6,401 nucleotides of DNA from assembly GCA_036524115.1 (NCBI GenBank), contig DATDCY010000011.1, forward strand, positions 1-6,401. The letters run 5' to 3'. The notes below the pieces were generated by a model, which was not told the origin of the DNA, ran no database searches, and worked only from the letters and a program-made list of their open reading frames with translations. The position numbers and the translations under genes are program-made. Below are positions 1 through 6,401 of this stretch, in pieces. This DNA is from a bacterium (GTDB lineage Bacteria; JAUVQV01; DATDCY01). How positions within the stretch are numbered: the stretch's first letter is position 1; each line of letters opens with the position of its first letter.

Positions 1-849
1 GCGCGCGAGCTGGTGGCGCTCGGCGCCGACCGCGTGCTCGGGGCCGAGCACCCGTCGCTGGAGCAGTTCCACGACGACGCCTACGTCGAGGCCTGCCTGG
101 CGCTCATGGGTGCGGAGCGGCCGGAGATCATGCTCTGCGGCGGCACGGTCCTCGGCCGCGCGTTCTTCCCGCGCGTCGCCGCCCGCCTCGGCACCGGCCT
201 GACCGCCGACTGCACGTCGCTCGAGATCGACGCGGGCAGCGGGGTCCTGCTGCAGACGCGTCCGGCCTACGGCGGCAACCTCTTCGCGACGATCGCCTGC
301 CCCGAGCACCGGCCGCAGATGGCGACCGTGCGCCCGAAGGTCTTTCCCGCCGGCGTCGCCGATCCGGCGCGCACCGGCGAGATCGTCATCCGCCGCGACT
401 GGGCGGAGGCGCTGCACACGCGCACGCGGGTCCTCGAGATCCTCGAGGAGGCCGTGCAGACCATCAGCATCGCGGACGCCGACGTGGTCGTCGCCGGCGG
501 CCGGGGCATGGGCTCGGCGGAGAACTTCGCGCTGCTCGAGGAGCTGGCACGCCTGCTCGGCGGGGCGGTCGCGGCGAGCCGCGCCCCCGTCGACGCCGGC
601 TGGGTGCCGTACGCGCGCCAGGTCGGCCAGACCGGCAAGACGGTCTGCCCGAAGCTCTACATCGCCTGCGGCATCTCCGGACAGGTGCAGCACCTCGTCG
701 GCATGCAGTCCGCCGACGTCATCGTCGCGATCAACAAGGACCCGCAGGCGCCGATCTTCTCCGTGGCCACCTACGGGATCGTCGGGGACGCGCTGGAGGT
801 CGTGCCGCTGCTCATCCGGGCCCTCGGCGGCCGGGGGGGCGCGGCGTGA
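1..849 (+). CDS. etfA: Electron transfer flavoprotein alpha subunit, 5' truncated by the window edge
   Basis: EtfA pairs with EtfB to form a soluble FAD-containing heterodimer. It takes electrons from acyl-CoA dehydrogenases and related flavoenzymes and passes them to the quinone pool through ETF dehydrogenase, or works in the reverse or bifurcating direction in some anaerobes. The frame is open from base 1, giving 282 visible residues. The family is about 310-330 residues, so roughly 40-50 N-terminal residues are missing. Base 13 is a GTG in frame but is internal and not the start. Seen directly: the family core RLGTGLTADC (184-213) and HRPQMATVRP (307-336). The C-terminal FAD-binding domain shows Ser-Arg (577-582), QVGQTGKTV (619-645), GISGQVQHL (670-696) and the NKDP..PIF segment (733-759). 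The match to the family is unambiguous. Whether this ETF is canonical or bifurcating cannot be decided without EtfB. Its TGA overlaps the fabD start, so the two are probably translationally coupled. Confidence 0.96.
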   Translation, partial: ARELVALGADRVLGAEHPSLEQFHDDAYVEACLALMGAERPEIMLCGGTVLGRAFFPRVAARLGTGLTADCTSLEIDAGSGVLLQTRPAYGGNLFATIACPEHRPQMATVRPKVFPAGVADPARTGEIVIRRDWAEALHTRTRVLEILEEAVQTISIADADVVVAGGRGMGSAENFALLEELARLLGGAVAASRAPVDAGWVPYARQVGQTGKTVCPKLYIACGISGQVQHLVGMQSADVIVAINKDPQAPIFSVATYGIVGDALEVVPLLIRALGGRGGAA

Positions 850-1790
850 AGACGGCGTTCCTCTTCCCGGGCCAGGGGTCGCAGTATGTCGGCATGGGCC
901 GCGACCTCCACGCTTCGTACCCGGAGGTGCGCGAGCTCTTCCAGGAGGCCGACCGCGTCCTCGGGTTCGAAATCTCGCACCTGGCCTTTCACGGGCCGGG
1001 CGAGAAGCTGATGCTCACCGAGTACGCCCAGCCGGCGATCCTGCTGGTCAGCGTCGCGCTCGAGCGGCTCCTGCGCGCCGGGGGCGTGACGCCGGACTTC
1101 GTCGCCGGCCACAGCCTCGGCGAGTACTCGGCGCTGGTGTCGGCCGGGAGCCTCGCCTTCACCGACGCGATCCGCCTCGTGCGCCGGCGCGGCGTGCTCA
1201 TGGAGGAGGCGGTCCCCGCGGGCCAGGGGACGATGGCCGCGGTGCTCGGGCTGGAGCTGGCGGCGGTCGAGGCCGTCTGCCGCGAGGCGGCCGCCGCCTC
1301 CCGCGCGGTCGTCGAGGTCGCCAACATCAACTCCCCGGGGCAGATCGTGATCTCGGGGAACAAGGAGGCGGTGCTGGCCGCGCTCGAGCTGTTCCGCAAG
1401 GCGGGGGCGCGGCGCGTCGTGCCGCTCGCCGTGAGCGGCCCCTTCCACTCCCAGCTCATGCAGCCGGTGGCCGAGGTCTTCGAGCGCCACCTGCACCAGG
1501 CGGTCTTCGCCGACCCGAAGGTCCCCGTGGTGACCAACGTCGGGGCGCGGCTCGTGCGCAAGAAGGAGGAGCTCGAGCACCTGCTCGCCCGGCAGATCTA
1601 CTCGCGGGTGGAGTGGGAGCAGTCGATGCGCCGGCTCCTGGCCCTCGGCGTGGAGCGCTTCATCGAGGTCGGCCCGGGGCGGGTGCTCTGCGGACTCATG
1701 AAAAAGATTGACAACAAAGCGGTTTGCCATTATGTGGAGGATGCTCCGTCCCTGGAGAAGTTCTTCGGGCGGACGGCGGAGGGGGTCTAG
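846..1790 (+). CDS. fabD: Malonyl-CoA:ACP transacylase
   Basis: FabD moves malonyl from CoA to the phosphopantetheine of ACP, supplying the extender unit for cytoplasmic type II fatty acid synthesis. The 314-residue length is normal for the family. Visible motifs: FPGQGSQ at 7-13 (oxyanion Gln10), the nucleophile elbow GHSLGEY with Ser90, Arg115 for the malonyl carboxylate, the NINSPGQ stretch around Asn160, catalytic His201 in GPFHS, and Gln250. All expected catalytic residues are present. The GTG start at 846 is chosen because the family begins directly with a Lys/Thr-Ala-Phe-x-Phe-Pro-Gly pattern. It shares the bases GTGA with the etfA stop. Only a run of seven G (833-839) precedes it, with no A-containing Shine-Dalgarno, so translation probably depends on coupling to etfA. 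The 3' end contains an AT-rich island (see the promoter candidate). fabG follows after six bases. Confidence 0.97.
   Translation: MKTAFLFPGQGSQYVGMGRDLHASYPEVRELFQEADRVLGFEISHLAFHGPGEKLMLTEYAQPAILLVSVALERLLRAGGVTPDFVAGHSLGEYSALVSAGSLAFTDAIRLVRRRGVLMEEAVPAGQGTMAAVLGLELAAVEAVCREAAAASRAVVEVANINSPGQIVISGNKEAVLAALELFRKAGARRVVPLAVSGPFHSQLMQPVAEVFERHLHQAVFADPKVPVVTNVGARLVRKKEELEHLLARQIYSRVEWEQSMRRLLALGVERFIEVGPGRVLCGLMKKIDNKAVCHYVEDAPSLEKFFGRTAEGV
1708..1733 (+). promoter_or_regulatory. Candidate internal promoter inside the 3' end of fabD
   Basis: A perfect TTGACA hexamer lies at 1708-1713, inside an island where only 13 of 38 bases (1698-1735) are G or C. It is followed by an extended -10-like element: TG at 1725-1726, one base, then CATTAT at 1728-1733 (four of six matches to TATAAT). 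The spacing between hexamers is short at 14 bases. A 17-base spacing instead gives TATGTG at 1731-1736, a poorer match. Transcription from here would start near 1740 and read into fabG, acpP and fabF. The same bases encode conserved FabD residues rich in Lys, Ile, Asn, His and Tyr, which explains part of the AT content. However, the synonymous choices are also unusually AT-ending. This is inference from pattern only. Confidence 0.35.
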
Positions 1791-1796
1791 AAACGC

Positions 1797-2540
1797 ATGG
1801 AAGGCACCGGGTCGAAGGTCGCTCTCGTGACCGGTGGCGCGCAGGGGATCGGGCGCGCCATCGCGATGGCGCTTGCCCGCGCGGGCGCCGACGTCGCCGT
1901 CTGCGACCTCAATCCCGAGGGCGTTGCGGCCGCCCGCGCCGAGCTGGAGGCCACGGGCCGCCGCGCCTGGGGCTTCACGGGCGACGTCTCCTCGCTGGCC
2001 TTCGCGCAGGAGGCCGTCGAGAAGACGGTCGCGGCAGCGGGGGCGCTGCACGTGCTCGTGAACAACGCCGGCATCACCCGCGACGGGCTGCTGATGCGGA
2101 TGAAGCCCGAGGACTGGGACGCCGTGCTGCGCGTCAACCTCACGGGCGCGTTCAACTTCTGCAAGGCCGCGGTGCCCGGCATGATCAAGCAGCGCTGGGG
2201 CCGCATCGTCAACATCTCCTCGGTCGTGGGCGCGATGGGCAACGCGGGGCAGGTGAACTACGCCGCCTCCAAGGCCGGGCTGCTCGGCCTGACCAAGTCG
2301 CTCGCGCGCGAGGTGGCCTCGCGGGGGGTGACCGTGAACGCGGTCGCGCCGGGCTTCATCGACACGGCGATGACGCAGGCCATCCCGGAGAAGGCGCGCG
2401 AGGCGCTCCTCGCGCAGATCCCGGCGGGCAGGCTGGGCCAGGCCGCGGACGTCGCGGCGGCGGTCCGCTTCCTCGCGGGCGAGGAGGCCGGGTACATCAC
2501 CGGCCAGGTCATCCACGTCAACGGGGGCATGTACACGTAA
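1797..2540 (+). CDS. fabG: 3-oxoacyl-[acyl-carrier-protein] reductase
   Basis: FabG uses NADPH to reduce 3-ketoacyl-ACP to 3-hydroxyacyl-ACP, the first reduction of each elongation cycle. It is a 247-residue short-chain dehydrogenase that normally forms a tetramer. Seen: the Rossmann cofactor motif TGGAQGIG at 12-19, Asp63-Val64, NNAG at 89-92, and the catalytic tetrad Asn114, Ser142, Tyr155 and Lys159 (YxxxK). The PGFIDT segment at 185-190 and the C-terminal [10 protein letters not shown] pattern are also typical of FabG. Many short-chain dehydrogenases look alike, but the position between fabD and acpP settles the assignment. The ATG start lies six bases after the fabD stop. A GGAGGGGG purine run at 1778-1785 lies within the end of fabD, 11-14 bases upstream; this spacing is somewhat long but is the only candidate ribosome-binding site. 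Confidence 0.97.
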   Translation: MEGTGSKVALVTGGAQGIGRAIAMALARAGADVAVCDLNPEGVAAARAELEATGRRAWGFTGDVSSLAFAQEAVEKTVAAAGALHVLVNNAGITRDGLLMRMKPEDWDAVLRVNLTGAFNFCKAAVPGMIKQRWGRIVNISSVVGAMGNAGQVNYAASKAGLLGLTKSLAREVASRGVTVNAVAPGFIDTAMTQAIPEKAREALLAQIPAGRLGQAADVAAAVRFLAGEEAGYITGQVIHVNGGMYT

Positions 2541-2542
2541 GG

Positions 2543-2575
2543 CGGCGGCCGACGGGTTGGTCGCACAGGCCGCCG
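2543..2575 (+). other. Hairpin immediately after fabG
   Basis: An inverted repeat starts two bases after the fabG stop codon. CGGCGGCC (2543-2550) pairs perfectly with GGCCGCCG (2568-2575). The stem can extend by GAC (2551-2553) with GTC (2560-2562), leaving a five-base bulge on the 3' side and a six-base loop. No T-tract follows, so it is not a classic intrinsic terminator. A role in protecting the 3' end of an upstream transcript, RNA processing, or insulating acpP translation is inference. In DNA this GC-rich an 8-bp stem can also arise by chance. Confidence 0.5.
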
Positions 2576-2600
2576 GAAGAGCACGGGCGGCAGCGCAACG

Positions 2601-2625
2601 ACAACCAAACACAACCACCAGGAGG
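2601..2625 (+). promoter_or_regulatory. Unstructured A/C leader and strong Shine-Dalgarno of acpP
   Basis: Bases 2601-2620 contain only A and C, which is striking in this GC-rich DNA and cannot form stable base pairs within itself. It is followed directly by GGAGG (2621-2625), nine bases before the acpP ATG. An unpaired stretch next to a consensus ribosome-binding site is what one expects for a very highly translated gene, and ACP is among the most abundant bacterial proteins. The Shine-Dalgarno is seen directly; the enhancer role of the A/C stretch is inference. Confidence 0.75.
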
Positions 2626-2634
2626 GAAGGCGCA

Positions 2635-2874
2635 ATGTCCGTTGAAGAACGGGTGAAGAAGATCATCGTCGAGCAGCTCGGCGCGAACGCCGACGAAGTC
2701 ACCGCGGAGTCGGCCTTCGTCGACGACCTGGGCGCTGACTCCCTGGACACCGTCGAGCTGGTGATGGCCTTCGAGGAGGAGTTCGACCTCGAGATCCCCG
2801 ACGAGGACGCGGAGAAGATCGCGACGGTCGGCGACGCCATCCGCTACATCGAGGAGCACGCGGCCAAGAAGTAG
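2635..2874 (+). CDS. acpP: Acyl carrier protein
   Basis: ACP is the small acidic cytoplasmic protein that carries all intermediates of fatty acid synthesis on a 4'-phosphopantetheine arm attached by AcpS. The 79-residue product has the usual length. Ser36 in the DSL motif (within [11 protein letters not shown]) is the attachment site, followed by the acidic helix II that docks partner enzymes (Asp and Glu residues 35-49) and the usual C-terminal helix. The ATG at 2635 is chosen over an in-frame GTG upstream at 2557. It gives the canonical [11 protein letters not shown] start and has GGAGG nine bases before it. The gap to fabG is 94 bases and the gap to fabF is 82. Both gaps contain hairpins, so this gene is set apart from its neighbours and is probably expressed at a higher level. 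No oddity is seen in the protein. Confidence 0.98.
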   Translation: MSVEERVKKIIVEQLGANADEVTAESAFVDDLGADSLDTVELVMAFEEEFDLEIPDEDAEKIATVGDAIRYIEEHAAKK

Positions 2875-2892
2875 GCGGGTCTTACAGGCTGC

Positions 2893-2941
2893 GACGCCCG
2901 CGGCGCGCGTCACAGGAGCGCAGCCGCGGGTGCGTCTTTTT
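2893..2941 (+). terminator. Terminator-like hairpin between acpP and fabF
   Basis: Starting 19 bases after the acpP stop, the left arm GACGC-CCGCGGC-GCGC (2893-2908) pairs with GCGC (2918-2921), GCCGCGG (2923-2929) and GCGTC (2932-2936). This makes about 16 base pairs with a one-base bulge (A2922), a two-base bulge (2930-2931) and a nine-base loop. Five T follow (2937-2941), the hallmark of an intrinsic terminator. Because fabF starts only 16 bases later with no obvious promoter in between, termination is probably partial, letting a short acpP message accumulate while some transcripts read through. The structure is seen in the sequence; its efficiency is unknown, and the T-tract is short. Confidence 0.72.
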
Positions 2942-2943
2942 CA

Positions 2944-2950
2944 GGGGAGG
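2944..2950 (+). promoter_or_regulatory. Ribosome-binding site that sets the fabF start
   Basis: GGGGAGG lies at 2944-2950, with GGAGG ending six bases before a GTG at 2957. It decides the start. An earlier in-frame GTG at 2930 lies inside the 3' arm of the terminator hairpin and has no Shine-Dalgarno at a workable distance. Confidence 0.75.
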
Positions 2951-2956
2951 TTCGCG

Positions 2957-4222
<1,266 letters not shown>

Positions 4223-4229
4223 TCCGCCG

Positions 4230-4946
4230 GTGAAGACCGCTGCGCCTCGCTCCGGCGTGGAGGTGTCGCTGGAGGAGCGGATCGGGCACGTCTTCCGCAA
4301 GCCCGAGCTGCTCGCGGCGGCGCTGACCCACCGCTCCGCGGCGGTCGAGCAGGCCGGCGACGGCGCGGAGGACAACGAGCGCCTGGAGTTCCTCGGGGAC
4401 GCCGTGCTCGGGCTCGCGGCTGCGCGACACCTCGCCGAGGTGCATCCGAAGGCGCGCGAGGGGGAGCTCTCGCGGCTGCGCGCTGCCCTCGTGGGCGAGA
4501 CGGCGCTCGCGGCAGCGGCGCGGGAGCTGGGCCTTGGCGGGAGCTTGCGGTTCGGGCGGGGCGAGGAGCGCTCCGGCGGGCGCGAGAAGGCCTCGATCCT
4601 CGCCGGCGCGCTCGAGGCGCTCCTCGGCGCCGTCTTCCTCGACGCGGGCTGGCGCGCCGCCTACCGCCTGGCGCGCTCTCTCTTCAGCGGTCCCGCGGCG
4701 GCGGCCCTGGCGGCGGGCGGGGTCGACGCGAAGACCAGGCTGCAGGAGCTCTGCCAGCGGCGCTGGCGGGAGACTCCGGCATACGCGGTCATGGAACGCA
4801 GCGGGCCCGCCCACCGGCCGCGCTTCACGGTGGAGGCGCGGCTCGGCGCGCGCGCCCTCGGGCGCGGCGAGGGCGGCAGCCTCAAGAGCGCCGAGCAGGC
4901 CGCGGCCGCGGAGGCGCTGACGACACTGGAGAGGGAGGTACCATGA
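4230..4946 (+). CDS. rnc: Ribonuclease III
   Basis: RNase III cleaves double-stranded RNA as a homodimer, processing rRNA precursors and structured messages. From the GTG at 4230 it has 238 residues (family 220-250). The catalytic domain spans about 14-155 with the signature NERLEFLGD at 49-57, containing metal ligands Glu50, Glu53 and Asp57. Glu78 corresponds to E. coli Glu65. Glu129 matches E. coli Glu117, but the position of E. coli Asp114 reads Gly126 (ILAGALEAL). The double-stranded RNA-binding domain follows at about 166-234, with DAKTRLQE and the AEQAAA helix. The start is uncertain: in-frame GTG codons at 4257 and 4263 also precede the conserved domain, and none has a good Shine-Dalgarno. 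Frames extending back to 4137 would overlap fabF and add an unrelated Ser/Pro-rich stretch. Reinitiation after fabF is likely. Confidence 0.94.
   Translation: MKTAAPRSGVEVSLEERIGHVFRKPELLAAALTHRSAAVEQAGDGAEDNERLEFLGDAVLGLAAARHLAEVHPKAREGELSRLRAALVGETALAAAARELGLGGSLRFGRGEERSGGREKASILAGALEALLGAVFLDAGWRAAYRLARSLFSGPAAAALAAGGVDAKTRLQELCQRRWRETPAYAVMERSGPAHRPRFTVEARLGARALGRGEGGSLKSAEQAAAAEALTTLEREVP
4931..4938 (+). promoter_or_regulatory. Ribosome-binding site of der inside rnc
   Basis: GAGGGAGG (4931-4938), followed by T, gives the consensus GGAGGT four bases before the ATG at 4943. The spacer is on the short side. The site lies within the last codons of rnc, so der translation is probably coupled to rnc but can also initiate on its own. 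Confidence 0.65.
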
Positions 4947-6401
4947 GCGGCACGGGAAGCGGCGCGGGCACGGGCGGGCGCCTGCCCGTCGTGGCGATCG
5001 TGGGACGCCCGAACGTCGGCAAGTCCACGCTCTTCAACCGCCTGGTCGGACGGCGGCAGGCGATCGTCGACAACCAGCCGGGCGTGACCCGCGACCGGCA
5101 GTACGCGGTCGCCGAGTGGGACGGCGTGCCGTTCACGGTGGTCGACACCGGCGGCTTCGACCTGTTCGCCTCGGACACGATGGCCGCCAAGGTCCGCGAC
5201 CAGGCGGCGGCGGCGCTCGCCGGGGCCGACGTCGCGCTCTTCGTCGCCGACGCGGTGGAGGGGCTCACGCCGCTGGACGAAGAGCTGGCGCGCACGGTGC
5301 TCGCGCGCTTCCCCGGCCGGGTCCTCGTCCTTGCCAACAAGGTCGACCACCCCGGGCGCGAGCCGCTGGCGCTGGACCTCTACCGCCTCGGCGTCGAGAA
5401 GGTCTACCCCGTCTCTGCCGAGCACGCGATCGGCCTCGACGCGGTGATGGCGGAGGTCCTCAGGGCGTTCCCGGCCGCCGCGGCGCGGCCGGGGGACGGG
5501 GCCACGGATGCCGTCCGGGTGGCGCTCGTGGGGCGGCCGAACGTCGGCAAGTCCTCGCTCGTCAACGCCCTGCTCGGGGAGGAGCGCGTGGTCGTCGACG
5601 CGACGCCCGGGACGACGCGCGACGCGGTCGACACGCCGTTCGCCCGCGGGGCCGAGCGCTGGGTGCTCGTCGACACCGCGGGCATCCGCCGCCGCGGGCG
5701 GGTCCAGGCCGAAGTGGAGAAGTACAGCGTGCTGCGCTCGAGCCGCGCGATCGAGCGCGCCGACGTCTGCGTGCTGGTCCTCGACGCGCAGGAGCTGGTC
5801 ACCGACCAGGACGCGCACATCGCGGGCGCCGTCGTGGAGGCGAAGAAGGCCTGCGTCGTCGTGGTGAACAAGTGGGACCTCGTGGACATTGGGCCGAAGG
5901 CGGGGGACGAGTACCGGCGCGAGATCGCGCTGCGGCTCAAGCACCTGGCGTGGGCGCCGGTGCTGCTGGTCTCGGCGAAGAGCGGGCGCAACGTCGGCCG
6001 GATCCTGGACGCCGCGGCCGCGGCGCACCGCGCGTACTCGCTGCGGGTGCCGACGCCGGAGCTCAACGCCTTCTTCCGGCGGGCCGTGCGCGACTACAAG
6101 CCGCCGACGCTCAAGGGGCGCAAGATCTCGCTCGGCTACATCACGCAGGAGGGGACGCGCCCGCCGGCGTTCGCCGTGCTCGTCAACGAGGCCTCGCGCG
6201 TGCACTTCACCTACCGGCGCTACCTCGAGAACCGGCTGCGCGAGGAGTTCGATCTCGGCGGCACCTCGGTCGTGCTGCGCTTCCGCAGCAAGGTGGGCAG
6301 CGCGGCGGCCGAGCGCGCGAAGACCCGGCCCGACCGGCGCGGGACGCTGGACCGCAAGTTCAGCGGAGCGAAGCCCGAGCGCCGCTACGCGAAGCCGCGT
6401 C
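4943..6401 (+). CDS. der: Ribosome-associated GTPase Der (EngA), 3' end beyond the window
   Basis: Der is a GTPase with two consecutive G domains and a KH-like domain, needed for assembly of the 50S ribosomal subunit. The frame runs 486 codons to the window edge without a stop. G domain 1: GRPNVGKS at 21-28, PGVTRD at 46-51, DTGG at 68-71, NKVD at 132-135, SAEH at 158-161. G domain 2: GRPNVGKS at 197-204, PGTTRD at 222-227, DTAG at 244-247, NKWD at 309-312, SAK at 344-346. The KH-like domain covers about 355-450 and ends in the FRSK segment, where the family normally finishes. What follows (451-486 and on) is a basic Arg/Lys/Pro-rich tail that looks disordered. The N-terminus starts with about 12 low-complexity Gly/Ser/Thr residues before the first G domain. 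The ATG at 4943 overlaps the rnc TGA as ATGA. No defect is seen; only the true stop is missing. Confidence 0.97.
   Translation, partial: MSGTGSGAGTGGRLPVVAIVGRPNVGKSTLFNRLVGRRQAIVDNQPGVTRDRQYAVAEWDGVPFTVVDTGGFDLFASDTMAAKVRDQAAAALAGADVALFVADAVEGLTPLDEELARTVLARFPGRVLVLANKVDHPGREPLALDLYRLGVEKVYPVSAEHAIGLDAVMAEVLRAFPAAAARPGDGATDAVRVALVGRPNVGKSSLVNALLGEERVVVDATPGTTRDAVDTPFARGAERWVLVDTAGIRRRGRVQAEVEKYSVLRSSRAIERADVCVLVLDAQELVTDQDAHIAGAVVEAKKACVVVVNKWDLVDIGPKAGDEYRREIALRLKHLAWAPVLLVSAKSGRNVGRILDAAAAAHRAYSLRVPTPELNAFFRRAVRDYKPPTLKGRKISLGYITQEGTRPPAFAVLVNEASRVHFTYRRYLENRLREEFDLGGTSVVLRFRSKVGSAAAERAKTRPDRRGTLDRKFSGAKPERRYAKPR
5009..5554 (+). repeat. Pair of identical 18-base P-loop coding segments in der
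   Basis: The 18 bases CCGAACGTCGGCAAGTCC occur at 5009-5026 and again at 5537-5554, 528 bases (176 codons) apart. They encode the same PNVGKS Walker A residues of the two G domains. The repeat reflects the internal duplication of Der together with strong codon bias, not a mobile element. It could in principle serve as a site for recombination or assembly collapse. Confidence 0.8.

Noticed and set aside
2557-2634. Upstream GTG start for acpP, adding 26 residues.
   Set aside because: It would translate the hairpin, the A/C leader and the Shine-Dalgarno. The ATG at 2635 gives a canonical ACP of 79 residues.
1724-2656. Plus-strand open frame of 310 codons overlapping fabG in another frame.
   Set aside because: It is Arg/Gly/Ala-rich and runs out of frame through the well-supported fabG.
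771-2840. Long minus-strand open frame of 689 codons opposite fabD, fabG and acpP.
   Set aside because: It is rich in Arg, Ala, His and Asp with no recognisable domain and mirrors the GC-biased third positions of the real genes. It is an antisense shadow.
4661-6205. Minus-strand open frame of 514 codons opposite rnc and der.
   Set aside because: Composition shadow of der, whose two G domains are fully intact on the + strand.

Overview
The window is one continuous block of genes, all on the + strand. It carries the end of an electron transfer flavoprotein gene, four core genes of type II fatty acid synthesis, and two RNA/ribosome housekeeping genes: etfA (5' truncated) - fabD - fabG - acpP - fabF - rnc - der (open at the window's 3' end). 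The DNA is very GC-rich, roughly 70% by eye, with codons strongly biased to G or C in the third position. GTG starts are used for fabD and probably for fabF and rnc. Gene content and protein motifs fit a high-GC Gram-negative bacterium. The FabF motif at His311 (HGTSTK followed by a ND.xET.AIK pattern) recalls deltaproteobacterial FabF proteins. The lineage is an inference from memory, and a high-GC candidate phylum is equally possible.

Layout: etfA (1-849) overlaps fabD (846-1790) by four bases. fabG (1797-2540) follows after six bases. A 94-base gap with a hairpin and a pure A/C leader precedes acpP (2635-2874). An 82-base gap holding a strong hairpin plus T-tract, which looks like an intrinsic terminator, precedes fabF (2957-4222). 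rnc (about 4230-4946) follows after seven bases and overlaps der (4943 to the end) by four bases. No gene-free stretch exceeds 100 bases. I saw no tRNA, rRNA, CRISPR, insertion sequence or phage element.

FabD loads malonyl groups onto the acyl carrier protein made by acpP. FabF condenses malonyl-ACP with the growing acyl-ACP, and FabG reduces the resulting 3-ketoacyl-ACP. EtfA, with an EtfB presumably encoded upstream, carries electrons for acyl-CoA dehydrogenases or related flavoenzymes. Its translational overlap with fabD, where fabH commonly sits in other bacteria, is the most unusual feature of the layout. RNase III and Der serve RNA processing and 50S ribosome assembly.

The most interesting signals are regulatory: a terminator-like hairpin between acpP and fabF with possible competing pairings, an AT-rich promoter-like island inside the end of fabD, and a structured then unstructured leader before acpP. 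All of these would let acpP be expressed at a different level from its neighbours. In RNase III, the position of the catalytic Asp114 of the E. coli enzyme appears to be glycine. I found no evidence of an undescribed multi-gene system; this is essentially a housekeeping region.
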